Source: Chryseobacterium takakiae (GTDB lineage: Bacteria > Bacteroidota > Bacteroidia > Flavobacteriales > Weeksellaceae). Taken from it: 64,000 nt of DNA. Every line of letters starts with the position of its first letter. The first letter of the stretch is position 1. The notes under the pieces were generated by a model. It ran no database searches and was not told where the DNA came from. It worked only from the letters and a program-made list of their open reading frames with translations. Shown here in pieces: positions 53,146 to 61,575 of the stretch. The position numbers and the translations under genes are program-made. The stretch is from NCBI RefSeq assembly GCF_900129385.1, contig NZ_FQVO01000009.1, positions 1 through 64,000 of the forward strand, written 5' to 3'.

Positions 53146-55077
53146 ATGAATTTTTTTAAAGAGTTTAGAAAACAGGAGTTTCTGGTGCTTTTATACAGGA
53201 TCTTTTTAGCCTATTTTTTCTATCAGATCGCAAGGTTTTTGTTCTGGTATTTCAACAGGGATTTAATAAAGGTTGATTCGCTGTCGGATTATTTCAGTCT
53301 TTCTTTCCACGGAATCGCATTTGATACCACGGCTATTTTATATGTCAATGCGCTTTTTATTCTTTTAAGTATCATTCCTGTTATCATTAACACCAAAAAA
53401 AATTACCAGAAATTTCTTTTCCTGCTGTATTTTATAACCAATGGAATTGCCTATGCCATGAATTTCGGAGATATGGTGTATTTCAGGTTTTCGCAGATGA
53501 GGCTTACCTCTGCTGCGCTTCAGGTGGCACAGCATGAGAATAATATCTTTAAGGTTTTTACATCTTCAATTGTACAGAATCCTTTTGTGCTTATTGGATT
53601 TGTACTTTTCATGACATTATGGGTTTTCCTCTATAAAAAAGTAAAAATAACAGAGCACAGACCGGTAAAGCTGGTTCCGTATTTTATCTGGTCTGTTGTA
53701 CTGCTTTGTGTAACCACTGTTCTTGCTGTTGGCGGAATACGGGGGGACTTCAAACACAGCACAAGACCGATCAATCTGGTAGATGCCAATCGTTTTGCCA
53801 GGCTGCCTTCCCAGGGAAACATGGTGCTGAACAGTACTTTTTCATTCTTCAGAACTTTGAATACAAACAATTTTAACGAAGTTCATTTCGTTGATGAAAA
53901 ATTTATTACAGAAAATATTCATCCTTACAAATTGTATGAAAGGAAAGTTGAGAATCATCCCAATATCATTATTTTTATTGTAGAATCCTTCGGGAGAGAA
54001 TACTCGGGAGCCTTCAACAGGGATAAGAATATTAAAGATTATGTTTCCTACACTCCGTTTATCGACAGTCTTGCTAATCAAAGTCTTATTTTTCCAAATA
54101 CGTTTGCCAACGGACGGCAATCCATCCACGGAATGAGTTCCGTGTTGGCCGGAATTCCAAGTCTTACGGATGCCTTTACCAGTTCACCGTATTCCAACCA
54201 GAAAATACAGTCTATTGTTTCGGTTTGTAATGAAATGGGTTACGATACCTCTTTTTATCATGGTGCTCCGAACGGTTCAATGGGTTTTTTAGGTTTTGGA
54301 AATATTCTGGGCTTTAAACACTATTTCGGTAAGACGGAATACAATAATGATAATGATTTTGACGGAATGTGGTCGATCTGGGACGAGCCGTTTTTACAAT
54401 ATTTTGCTAAAAATACGGGTGAAAAACAGCCTTTTATGACGACGGTTTTTACAGCATCTTCTCATCATCCCTTTAAAATTCCTGAAAAATATAACGGAAA
54501 ATTCAAGAAAGGAAAAAACCAGATGCATGAGCCGATTCAATATACGGATTATGCGATAAAAAAATATTTTGAAACGGCTAAAAAACAGCCGTGGTTTAAA
54601 AATACAATATTTGTTTTCACGGGAGATCACACCAATGAAGTCTATTATCCCGAATACGAAAAAATGATGAACCGGTTTGCCGTTCCCTTGATTTTCTACT
54701 CTCCTAATTCTGAATATCATTTAAAAGGCGTAAATCCTGAATTTGCCCAGCAGATTGATATTTATCCTACATTAGCGGACCTCATAGGATATAATAAAAA
54801 AATCAGGAGCTGGGGAAGAAGTCTGGTAAGTGAAAAACAGGAAGCTCCGATTATTGCCAATTCGGATGGGGCCGTAGAGCAGTTTATTATCGGGAATTAT
54901 ATTTACCGCTTTGATGGTAAGGAAGTGTTAGGTGTTTTTGAAAAAACAGATCTTGGACTTGAGAAAAATCTCCTGAATCAGTTAAAAAATAAACCTGAAG
55001 TCCAAAAAGGAATGCTTTCTGCCAAGGCATGGTATCAGGATTATATGGACAGAGTCATCAACAGAAAACTATATTAA
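53146..55077 (+). CDS. LTA synthase-like membrane sulfatase/phosphotransferase
   Basis: A 643-residue protein with five N-terminal helices (to about residue 200) and a large periplasmic sulfatase-fold domain. Metal-site segments are IIIFIVESFGREY, NGRQSIHGMSS (the Ser probably being the nucleophile), GAPNGSMGF and FTGDHTNEV, and SSHHPFKIP is also typical. Relatives transfer phosphoglycerol or phosphoethanolamine from phospholipids. Gram-negative cells have no lipoteichoic acid, so an LPS, glycan or glycolipid acceptor is more likely. The frame opens at a TTG at 53140 that belongs to the promoter box; the ATG is used. Confidence 0.88.
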   Translation: MNFFKEFRKQEFLVLLYRIFLAYFFYQIARFLFWYFNRDLIKVDSLSDYFSLSFHGIAFDTTAILYVNALFILLSIIPVIINTKKNYQKFLFLLYFITNGIAYAMNFGDMVYFRFSQMRLTSAALQVAQHENNIFKVFTSSIVQNPFVLIGFVLFMTLWVFLYKKVKITEHRPVKLVPYFIWSVVLLCVTTVLAVGGIRGDFKHSTRPINLVDANRFARLPSQGNMVLNSTFSFFRTLNTNNFNEVHFVDEKFITENIHPYKLYERKVENHPNIIIFIVESFGREYSGAFNRDKNIKDYVSYTPFIDSLANQSLIFPNTFANGRQSIHGMSSVLAGIPSLTDAFTSSPYSNQKIQSIVSVCNEMGYDTSFYHGAPNGSMGFLGFGNILGFKHYFGKTEYNNDNDFDGMWSIWDEPFLQYFAKNTGEKQPFMTTVFTASSHHPFKIPEKYNGKFKKGKNQMHEPIQYTDYAIKKYFETAKKQPWFKNTIFVFTGDHTNEVYYPEYEKMMNRFAVPLIFYSPNSEYHLKGVNPEFAQQIDIYPTLADLIGYNKKIRSWGRSLVSEKQEAPIIANSDGAVEQFIIGNYIYRFDGKEVLGVFEKTDLGLEKNLLNQLKNKPEVQKGMLSAKAWYQDYMDRVINRKLY

Positions 55078-55227
55078 ATGTATAAAATGCTTTAACTATT
55101 TGATTTAAAGTGAATCTATAATAATATATGTTCAGGATAAGAAAAATTTTTGTTATGTGAAAATTAATTTCTATTTTTAACGATATAGATAACAAAATAA
55201 AGTTTTTGAAATTAAAATTATAAGAAT

Positions 55228-55644
55228 ATGAGAAAATTATTATTAACCTTCATCCTTTCTTTTGTCGGTGTTTTATCATTCGCTCAGATCGAAGGAAAAT
55301 GGAAAACAATAGATGACGAGACAAAACAGGCAAAATCTATTGTGGAAATCTATAAGAAAGGAGACCAGTATTACGGGAAAGTGTCACAGCTTTTGATAAA
55401 ACCTGCCAACCCGAACTGCGTAGATTGTAAAGATGACAGAAAAAACAAGCCTATTCTGGGCATGGAAATTATCAGAGGACTGAAAAAAGAAGGGGATGAA
55501 TTCACCGGAGGAACGATTACTGATCCAAAAACGGGTAAAACCTATAAATGTACCATCAAAAGAGAGGGAGATAAGCTAAACGTAAGAGGATATCTTGGTT
55601 TTTCTCTTATCGGAAGAACACAGACATGGTATAAAGTTAACTAA
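55228..55644 (+). CDS. DUF2147 family exported protein
   Basis: A 138-residue protein with signal peptide MRKLLLTFILSFVGVLSFA and a lipocalin-like beta-rich domain of DUF2147, shown by IEGKWKTIDDETKQAKSIV, GDQYYGKVSQL, NCVDCKDDRKNKPILGME and KLNVRGYLGFSLIGRTQTW. The CVDC pair may form a disulfide in the periplasm. Family function is unknown. The unit has its own terminator; no full -7 box was found ahead. Confidence 0.9.
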   Translation: MRKLLLTFILSFVGVLSFAQIEGKWKTIDDETKQAKSIVEIYKKGDQYYGKVSQLLIKPANPNCVDCKDDRKNKPILGMEIIRGLKKEGDEFTGGTITDPKTGKTYKCTIKREGDKLNVRGYLGFSLIGRTQTWYKVN

Positions 55645-55669
55645 TTAGCATTAAATAAAAAATAATACG

Positions 55670-55698
55670 CGGCATTTCAGAAATGAAATGCCGTTTTT
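55670..55698 (+). terminator. Terminator after the DUF2147 gene
   Basis: CGGCATTTCA (55670-55679) and TGAAATGCCG (55684-55693) form a perfect 10-bp stem followed by TTTTT. Confidence 0.92.
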
Positions 55699-55729
55699 GT
55701 TATGTAATAATAAAAAAACACTATTTTTG
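55697..55729 (+). promoter_or_regulatory. Promoter of pdhB
   Basis: TTG at 55697-55699, 22-nt spacer, TATTTTTG at 55722-55729 (full -7 match). The TTG overlaps the T tract of the previous terminator. Confidence 0.55.
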
Positions 55730-55752
55730 TACTCTAAATTTTTCAAATAAAT

Positions 55753-56733
55753 ATGGCAGAATATACTTTTCGTGAGGTAATTGCACAGGCAATGAGCGAG
55801 GAAATGCGTAAAGACGAATCCATCTTTTTAATGGGGGAGGAAGTAGCAGAATACAATGGTGCATATAAAGCTTCAAAAGGAATGCTTGATGAATTTGGTC
55901 CAAAGAGAGTAATCGATACCCCAATCGCAGAGCTTGGTTTTACAGGAATTGCTGTGGGAGCTGCGATGAATGGTAACAGACCAATTGTAGAGTATATGAC
56001 ATTCAATTTCTCATTGGTTGGTATTGATCAGATTATCAATAATGCGGCAAAAATCCGTCAGATGAGTGGTGGACAATGGAATTGTCCTATCGTTTTCCGT
56101 GGTCCTACTGCTTCTGCAGGTCAATTGGGTGCTACTCACTCTCAGGCTTTCGAAAACTGGTTTGCAAATATTCCGGGGCTAAAAGTAGTGGTTCCATCAA
56201 ACCCATATGATGCAAAAGGATTATTGAAAACAGCAATTCAGGATAATGATCCTGTAATTTTCATGGAGTCTGAACAGATGTACGGAGATAAAATGGAAAT
56301 TCCTGAAGAAGAATATTATTTACCAATCGGAAAAGCTGACATTAAAAGAGAAGGAAGTGATGTAACTTTGGTATCTTTCGGGAAAATCATGAAGCTTGCG
56401 ATTCAGGCAGCTGAAGATTTGGCTAAAGAGGGAATTTCTGTAGAAGTGATTGATCTTAGAACGGTTCGTCCTCTGGATTATGATACTGTTTTAGCTTCCG
56501 TTAAGAAAACAAACAGATTGGTTGTACTGGAAGAAGCGTGGCCGTTTGGTTCTGTAGCTTCAGAAATTACTTACATGGTACAGCAGAAAGCGTTTGATTA
56601 TCTTGATGCACCTATTAAGAGAATTACAACTCCTGATGCACCAGCTCCTTACTCTTCTGCTTTATTTGCAGAATGGTTCCCAAAACTTGAAAAAGTAAAA
56701 GAAGAAATCAAAAAAGCGATGTACGTAAAATAA
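55753..56733 (+). CDS. pdhB: Pyruvate dehydrogenase E1 component, beta subunit
   Basis: A 326-residue beta subunit of the alpha2beta2-type 2-oxoacid dehydrogenase E1, which feeds acetyl-CoA into central metabolism. The N-terminal transketolase-like part has FLMGEEVAEYNGAYKAS with the cofactor-site Glu, then RVIDTPIAELGFTGIAVGAA and FRGPTASAGQLGATHSQ. The C-terminal domain has VIDLRTVRPLDYDTV and LEEAWPFGSVASEI. The alpha subunit and E2 genes are not adjacent; the gene has its own promoter and terminator. Confidence 0.94.
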   Translation: MAEYTFREVIAQAMSEEMRKDESIFLMGEEVAEYNGAYKASKGMLDEFGPKRVIDTPIAELGFTGIAVGAAMNGNRPIVEYMTFNFSLVGIDQIINNAAKIRQMSGGQWNCPIVFRGPTASAGQLGATHSQAFENWFANIPGLKVVVPSNPYDAKGLLKTAIQDNDPVIFMESEQMYGDKMEIPEEEYYLPIGKADIKREGSDVTLVSFGKIMKLAIQAAEDLAKEGISVEVIDLRTVRPLDYDTVLASVKKTNRLVVLEEAWPFGSVASEITYMVQQKAFDYLDAPIKRITTPDAPAPYSSALFAEWFPKLEKVKEEIKKAMYVK

Positions 56734-56750
56734 TTAACATAATTATAGAG

Positions 56751-56775
56751 AAAAACTTCCGGAAGGAAGTTTTTT
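56751..56775 (+). terminator. pdhB terminator
   Basis: AAAACTTCC (56752-56760), loop GGAA, GGAAGTTTT (56765-56773), then more T. Confidence 0.88.
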
Positions 56776-56803
56776 CATTTATTATATTCATGAAGAAAAG
56801 TTC

Positions 56804-56831
56804 TTGGGGTTGTAAATTTGATTTAAATTTG
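56804..56831 (+). promoter_or_regulatory. Promoter of kup
   Basis: TTG at 56804-56806, 17-nt spacer, TAAATTTG at 56824-56831. A second TAAATTTG at 56813-56820 lies just upstream, so two overlapping -7 boxes are possible. Confidence 0.6.
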
Positions 56832-56855
56832 CGCTTTTAAATAAATTGAGCTGAT

Positions 56856-58850
56856 ATGGCAGAAGTTGTAGAAAGCGGTCATCACTTTGACATTAAAAAG
56901 CTTTCTTTCATTGGAGTTTTGGTTTCTCTGGGTATTGTTTTCGGAGATATTGGTACTTCACCGCTTTACGTAATGAAAGCGATCGTCAACGCAAGAGAAG
57001 AAGGAAATACCTTACCTTTTAACGAATATATTGAAGGAGCACTTTCATGTATTATTTGGACACTTACCCTTCAGACCACCATCAAATACGTTATTATTGC
57101 GCTTCGGGCAGATAACAAAGGAGAAGGCGGAATTCTTGCCTTATTTTCATTGGTGAAAAACCTTAAAAAGGGCTGGCTTTATCTCATTGCGATTGTAGGA
57201 GCGGCAGCACTTATCGCCGATGGGGTTATTACACCCTCTCTTACCGTAATGTCGGCTATTGAAGGTCTCGAAATCTACAATCCGCACACTCCGGTAGTTC
57301 CCATTACCATTGGAATTTTGATTGTTATTTTCTTTGTTCAGCAGTTCGGGACAAGTTTTATAGGAAAATTTTTCGGGCCTGTAATGGTGATTTGGTTCCT
57401 TGTTTTAGGCGGGCTGGGCTTGTCGCATTTAAGCGAAAATATGGAAATCCTGAGATCATTCAATCCGTATTATGCTTATAAACTGATTGTTAATTCTCCG
57501 AGTGCTATTATCATTCTGGGAGCTGTTTTCCTTTGTACAACAGGAGCTGAGGCATTGTATTCTGACTTAGGACACTGCGGTGCAAAAAATATCAGGGTAA
57601 GCTGGGGCTTTGTGAAAATCATGCTGATCTTAAACTATCTCGGCCAGGGAGCCTGGCTTTTAACCAATTATAATAAACCTGGCTTTTCGGTGGTTAATCC
57701 TTTCTTCGGAATTATGGAAGAGTGGATGGTAATTCCGGGAGTTATTCTGGCAACGGCTGCTGCAATTATTGCAAGCCAGGCTTTAATTACAGGTTCATTT
57801 ACCATTTTCTCAGAAGCAATGTCTCTGAATCTGTGGCCGAACCAGAAAATTGATTATCCTTCCGGGGTAAAAGGACAAATGTACATTCCGAGAATCAACT
57901 GGGGACTTTTGCTGTTCTGTATTGTTGTAGTATTGCACTTTAAAGAATCCGGGAAAATGGAAGCCGCATATGGTTTATCCATCACCGTAACGATGTTGAT
58001 GACCACTGTTTTGCTGGTGTTCTGGCTGTTGAAAAAGAGAATCAACAAATTGCTGATCCTGGTTTTTGCACTGGTGTATATGGCTATTGAGCTTGGTTTC
58101 TTCAGTGCAAATGTGATCAAATTTATGGATGGGGGCTGGATTACCGTAGTATTGGCGGGTTCAATAGGAATTTGTATGTACGCATGGTATAACGGAAGAT
58201 CTATTAAAACAAAATTTATCAAATTTATTAAGCTGGAAACTTATATCCCAATCATTAAAGATATGAAGCTTGATGAAACAATACCGAAATATGCTACCAA
58301 TCTTGCTTACCTGAGCCGTGCTAAAAAGAATGACGAAATAGAATCAAAAATTATCTATTCCATTATTAAAAAACAACCTAAAAGGGCTGATCATTATTTC
58401 ATCCTGGCTATTACTAATCAGGAAGATCCTTATACTTTCAAATATACCGTGGATGAAGTTCTTCCGGGTACAATTTATAAGATTAATTTCATGTTAGGCT
58501 TCAAAATAGACAGGAGAATCAATGATTATTTTGATATGGTGTTAAGAGACATGATGGCAGATGGAACAATTCCTTCAAGAAGCAGCCATCCTTCATTAAG
58601 GGCTCACAATATTCCTCCCGATCTTAAATATGTGATCATAGATAATACCTATATCAACGATATTCTTCTTACGGTAAAAGAGAAAATTATTCTTAATATT
58701 TATAACTTTGTTAAGTATATCGGAAGTGATGATTTCAAAGCCTGGGGAATCACTTCACACAATGTAGTGGTGGAATCTGCACCGATGACAGAAGACTGCG
58801 TTAGTAAATCGAGAATAGAACAATGTGGCTTCATTCGTCATAATAGTTAA
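56856..58850 (+). CDS. kup: KUP-type potassium uptake protein
   Basis: A 664-residue inner-membrane K+/H+ symporter. The first helix has the family text GIVFGDIGTSPLYVMKAIV, followed by GALSCIIWTLTLQTTIKYV, ADNKGEGGILALFSLV, AALIADGVITPSLTVMSAI and CTTGAEALYSDLGHCG, with about twelve helices up to residue 450. A cytoplasmic domain of about 200 residues follows. Length and order are standard. The gene stands alone. Confidence 0.96.
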   Translation: MAEVVESGHHFDIKKLSFIGVLVSLGIVFGDIGTSPLYVMKAIVNAREEGNTLPFNEYIEGALSCIIWTLTLQTTIKYVIIALRADNKGEGGILALFSLVKNLKKGWLYLIAIVGAAALIADGVITPSLTVMSAIEGLEIYNPHTPVVPITIGILIVIFFVQQFGTSFIGKFFGPVMVIWFLVLGGLGLSHLSENMEILRSFNPYYAYKLIVNSPSAIIILGAVFLCTTGAEALYSDLGHCGAKNIRVSWGFVKIMLILNYLGQGAWLLTNYNKPGFSVVNPFFGIMEEWMVIPGVILATAAAIIASQALITGSFTIFSEAMSLNLWPNQKIDYPSGVKGQMYIPRINWGLLLFCIVVVLHFKESGKMEAAYGLSITVTMLMTTVLLVFWLLKKRINKLLILVFALVYMAIELGFFSANVIKFMDGGWITVVLAGSIGICMYAWYNGRSIKTKFIKFIKLETYIPIIKDMKLDETIPKYATNLAYLSRAKKNDEIESKIIYSIIKKQPKRADHYFILAITNQEDPYTFKYTVDEVLPGTIYKINFMLGFKIDRRINDYFDMVLRDMMADGTIPSRSSHPSLRAHNIPPDLKYVIIDNTYINDILLTVKEKIILNIYNFVKYIGSDDFKAWGITSHNVVVESAPMTEDCVSKSRIEQCGFIRHNS

Positions 58851-58894
58851 ATTCTTTAACATTCCGGTACAATATGTATTTAAATAAAAATCAA

Positions 58895-58902
58895 TAAATT
58901 TG
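58895..58902 (+). promoter_or_regulatory. -7 promoter box of the Fur-like gene
   Basis: TAAATTTG, a full match, 15 nt before the ATG at 58918. The apparent TTG start codon at 58900 is its last three bases. Confidence 0.55.
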
Positions 58903-58917
58903 TATATAATTTTTTTG

Positions 58918-59391
58918 ATGGATACAATACAAAAAGAAAAAAATATTGCACTGATTAAAGATGTTTTAAGAAACTATTTACTTGAAAAGGGTTTCAGAAA
59001 CACTCCTGAACGATATACAATATTAGAAGAAATATACAGTATGGATCATCACTTTAATGTTGATGATCTGTACCTTTTGATGCTGCAGAAAAAATATCAC
59101 GTTTCCAAAGCAACCATTTACAATACGATTGAGATCTTTCTTGATGCTGGCCTGATCCGCAAGCATCAGTTCGGAGAGAAAACATTAACTTCTTCTTCCT
59201 ACGAAAAATCTTATTTTGATAAGCAGCACGATCACCTGGTGATCTATAAAAAAGATTCTGATAAGGAAATTGAGGAAATTATAGAATTTTGCGATCCGAG
59301 AATCCAGGGAATTAAAGAAGCTATTGAAGAAGCATTCGGGGTGAAGATCGATTCTCATTCGCTGTATTTTTATGGTACAAAGAATGACTAA
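58918..59391 (+). CDS. Fur family transcriptional regulator, zinc-Cys motifs missing
   Basis: A 157-residue Fur/PerR-type protein. The winged helix reads LEKGFRNTPERYTILEEIY, HFNVDDLYLLMLQKK and VSKATIYNTIEIFLDAGLI, close to classical Fur. In the C-terminal half the metal-sensing His are partly kept (KQHDHLVIYKK; DSHSLYFYG), but the CxxC pairs that hold structural zinc are absent, replaced by IYKKDS, and only one Cys remains. Metal specificity is therefore open. The last 8 bp overlap the LptA-like gene. Confidence 0.85.
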   Translation: MDTIQKEKNIALIKDVLRNYLLEKGFRNTPERYTILEEIYSMDHHFNVDDLYLLMLQKKYHVSKATIYNTIEIFLDAGLIRKHQFGEKTLTSSSYEKSYFDKQHDHLVIYKKDSDKEIEEIIEFCDPRIQGIKEAIEEAFGVKIDSHSLYFYGTKND

Positions 59392-61147
59392 CCGATCATT
59401 ACGCCTTATTACAGGCCTTTTTATCTGCATTTCCTCTTTTATTTATGCACAGGACAACAATCAGAAACCTTTGCAGAAAGATCCTTATTTTACTCCCAAT
59501 ACAGTTCCGCAGAAAAATGCGCCGCCTCCGGAGAAAGTAAAGCATATCCATTCCGATGAACTGCGTAAAGATCCTGCTAAATATGATGGCAACAATTATT
59601 TTACAGGCAATGTTCAGTTTGAGCATCAGGGATCTTTGCTGAATGCTGATCTCGTGATTGTGTATGAAGGACAGAATTTTGTAAAAGCAGTTGGCAACGT
59701 AAAGCTTCAAAATGCAGATGGTTCCGTAATTACTGCGGATGAAATGGAGTACGACGGCAATACCCAACGCGGAATTGCTAGGAAAAATGTAGTGCTTACA
59801 GATCCGAAAGGGACAGTGATCAAAACGGAAACCATGTATTATGACAGGGTTTCCAATCAGGCGTATTACAACACCGGCGGGACAATCAATGATGGGAAAA
59901 GTACGACCTATTCCAAAACTGCAACCTATTTTCTCGCCACAAGAACCATTGACCTTTCCGGAAGAGTAAAAATCGAAGACGCACAATATGTTCTGGAAGG
60001 AGATAATGTGGTTCAGAATCAGAATACCAATATCGTAAACATCAACGGTCCCACTACCATTATTAACAAAAAAAATCCTAAAAACCGTATTGTTACTGAT
60101 AAAGGAAACTACAATACCAATACGAAGGAAGCTTTTTTATATAAGAATTCCAGAGTGTATTACAATGATAAAATTCTCACCGGAGATGAAATGTATTATA
60201 ATCAGCTCACAGGATTCGGTAAAGCAACAGGAAATGTAACGATCGATGATCCGAATGAACAACGATGGATAAAAGGCGGATATGGAGAGATTTTTGAAAA
60301 GAAAGATTCTGCCATGATGACGAAAAATCCTTACGCAGTGAAAGCATTGGAAAAAGATTCCATGTATTTTGCAGCAGAAAAAATCATATCGTTTCAAAGA
60401 CCGGATTCTGCTAATGTTAATGCTAAAAAAAGCTTTCTCCGCGCATTCAGGAAAGGGAGGTTTTACAAATCCAATGCACAGGGAAGAGCCGATTCTATCG
60501 CTTTCAATGAAACAGATGGCGTTTTGCATATGTATACAGAGCCTATTTTATGGAGCAACGGAAAGCAGGTAACCGGAGATAAAATTGAAGCCTATTTTAA
60601 TACCGGAAAAGAAAACATCGATTCTTTGAAGGTTGTCGGAAATGCTTTTGCCATCAGTAAAGTAGACTCACTGAATATGAAAGACGAATTCAATCAGGTA
60701 AAAGGGAAACTGATGACTGTGTATTATGGGGAAGATAATAATATCAAAGAAGCAAAAGTAATCGGAAATGCACAGGCTATTACCTATTCAGATGATGTAA
60801 ATGCACAGACCAGGCAAAAGGAAAGAATAGGGATATCGCTCAGCACATGCGGAATAATTGATGCGATCTTTGAAGAGAAAGCGTTATATGTGGTAGAATG
60901 TAATATCGGTGCCAATTCGGATACTTATCCGATGAGTATGATTGAACCTGCAAAACGTAAATTTCCTGACTTTAATTGGAATACCAAAGACAGAATATTG
61001 AAATGGCAGGATATTCTGGTGGATACTCCTAATTACCCTGAAATAAAATATGAATCAGATACTGCCCTTTATGATTCTGCACAGAAAGTGATTGATGATG
61101 AAAAGGCTAAAGAGGAAGCTAAAAAGCCAAAAAGAGCCCGCAGATAA
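59384..61147 (+). CDS. LptA/OstA-like LPS transport protein
   Basis: A 587-residue periplasmic protein with signal peptide MTNRSLRLITGLFICISSFIYA. Repeated beta segments of the OstA type fill most of the length: LVIVYEGQNFVKAVGNVKL, ITADEMEYDGNTQRGIARK, KTETMYYDRVSNQAYYNTG and ITYSDDVNAQTRQKE. LptA carries LPS across the periplasm to LptD; the Bacteroidetes form is much longer than in E. coli. The ATG at 59384 overlaps the Fur-like stop codon (ATGACTAA) and directly precedes the signal peptide; an ATG at 59372 would add four residues. The C-terminus is a Lys/Ala/Arg tail. Confidence 0.85.
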   Translation: MTNRSLRLITGLFICISSFIYAQDNNQKPLQKDPYFTPNTVPQKNAPPPEKVKHIHSDELRKDPAKYDGNNYFTGNVQFEHQGSLLNADLVIVYEGQNFVKAVGNVKLQNADGSVITADEMEYDGNTQRGIARKNVVLTDPKGTVIKTETMYYDRVSNQAYYNTGGTINDGKSTTYSKTATYFLATRTIDLSGRVKIEDAQYVLEGDNVVQNQNTNIVNINGPTTIINKKNPKNRIVTDKGNYNTNTKEAFLYKNSRVYYNDKILTGDEMYYNQLTGFGKATGNVTIDDPNEQRWIKGGYGEIFEKKDSAMMTKNPYAVKALEKDSMYFAAEKIISFQRPDSANVNAKKSFLRAFRKGRFYKSNAQGRADSIAFNETDGVLHMYTEPILWSNGKQVTGDKIEAYFNTGKENIDSLKVVGNAFAISKVDSLNMKDEFNQVKGKLMTVYYGEDNNIKEAKVIGNAQAITYSDDVNAQTRQKERIGISLSTCGIIDAIFEEKALYVVECNIGANSDTYPMSMIEPAKRKFPDFNWNTKDRILKWQDILVDTPNYPEIKYESDTALYDSAQKVIDDEKAKEEAKKPKRARR

Positions 61148-61175
61148 ATTTAAAGTATAAAATTGATTAATGCAT

Positions 61176-61210
61176 ACTCACCATTTTACAGCTAAAATGG
61201 TGAGTTACTT
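61176..61210 (+). terminator. Terminator of the Fur-like/LptA-like operon
   Basis: ACTCACCATTTTA (61176-61188), loop CAGC, TAAAATGGTGAGT (61193-61205): a perfect 13-bp stem with a T-rich sequence after it. Confidence 0.9.
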
Positions 61211-61454
61211 TTTACGAATCTTTTGATATTGCATGTTCGCTCCTTTTTTTATGAAAAATTCAATTTATTCAAATTATTTTATTTCATTATTTAGTGAATA
61301 TTAAATTCTCATATTAATTGAGTTTTAATGATATAATCATTTCATCAATTGTTGAATTGAGTCACTATATGAGAAAAAAAATGCATTTTTTTTGAAAAAT
61401 ATGTATTTGTAATATTTTTTTTCATATATTTAAACCGTAAAATATTGTTAATCT

Positions 61455-61478
61455 ATATTAATATTTTGTGATTTGGTG
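61455..61478 (+). repeat. 24-nt repeat, copy 2, immediately before a hairpin
   Basis: Identical to 21966-21989 (contains TTTTGTGATTTGGTG). Unlike copy 1, no protein gene lies upstream within its transcript: the previous operon already ends in a strong terminator at 61176-61210. Confidence 0.8.
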
Positions 61479-61482
61479 GTTT

Positions 61483-61513
61483 CGCTTACAGCTTTTGGCT
61501 GTAAGCGTTTTTA
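61483..61513 (+). terminator. Strong orphan hairpin terminator
   Basis: CGCTTACAGC (61483-61492), loop TTTTG, GCTGTAAGCG (61498-61507): perfect 10 bp, followed by TTTTTATTTT. There is no gene between it and the previous terminator. Confidence 0.88.
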
Positions 61514-61551
61514 TTTTACCGCTTTAATTTCGGCATTTAATGAATGTTTTT

Positions 61552-61559
61552 TAGCTTTG
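61552..61559 (+). promoter_or_regulatory. -7 promoter box for the class III aminotransferase gene
   Basis: TAGCTTTG fully matches TAnnTTTG, 16 nt before the ATG at 61576. Confidence 0.5.
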
Positions 61560-61575
61560 CTGAAATTTTTCAATA

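Larger units (their letters stand above)
61211..61575. other. AT-rich gap holding a hairpin and repeat but no gene
   Basis: The 365 bases are very AT-rich. An ATG at 61251 opens only 17 codons. Near 61400-61412 there is a weak -7-like TGTATTTG, then the 24-nt repeat and a strong hairpin, which together could make an RNA of about 100 nt. A promoter box for the following aminotransferase lies at 61552. Confidence 0.4.
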
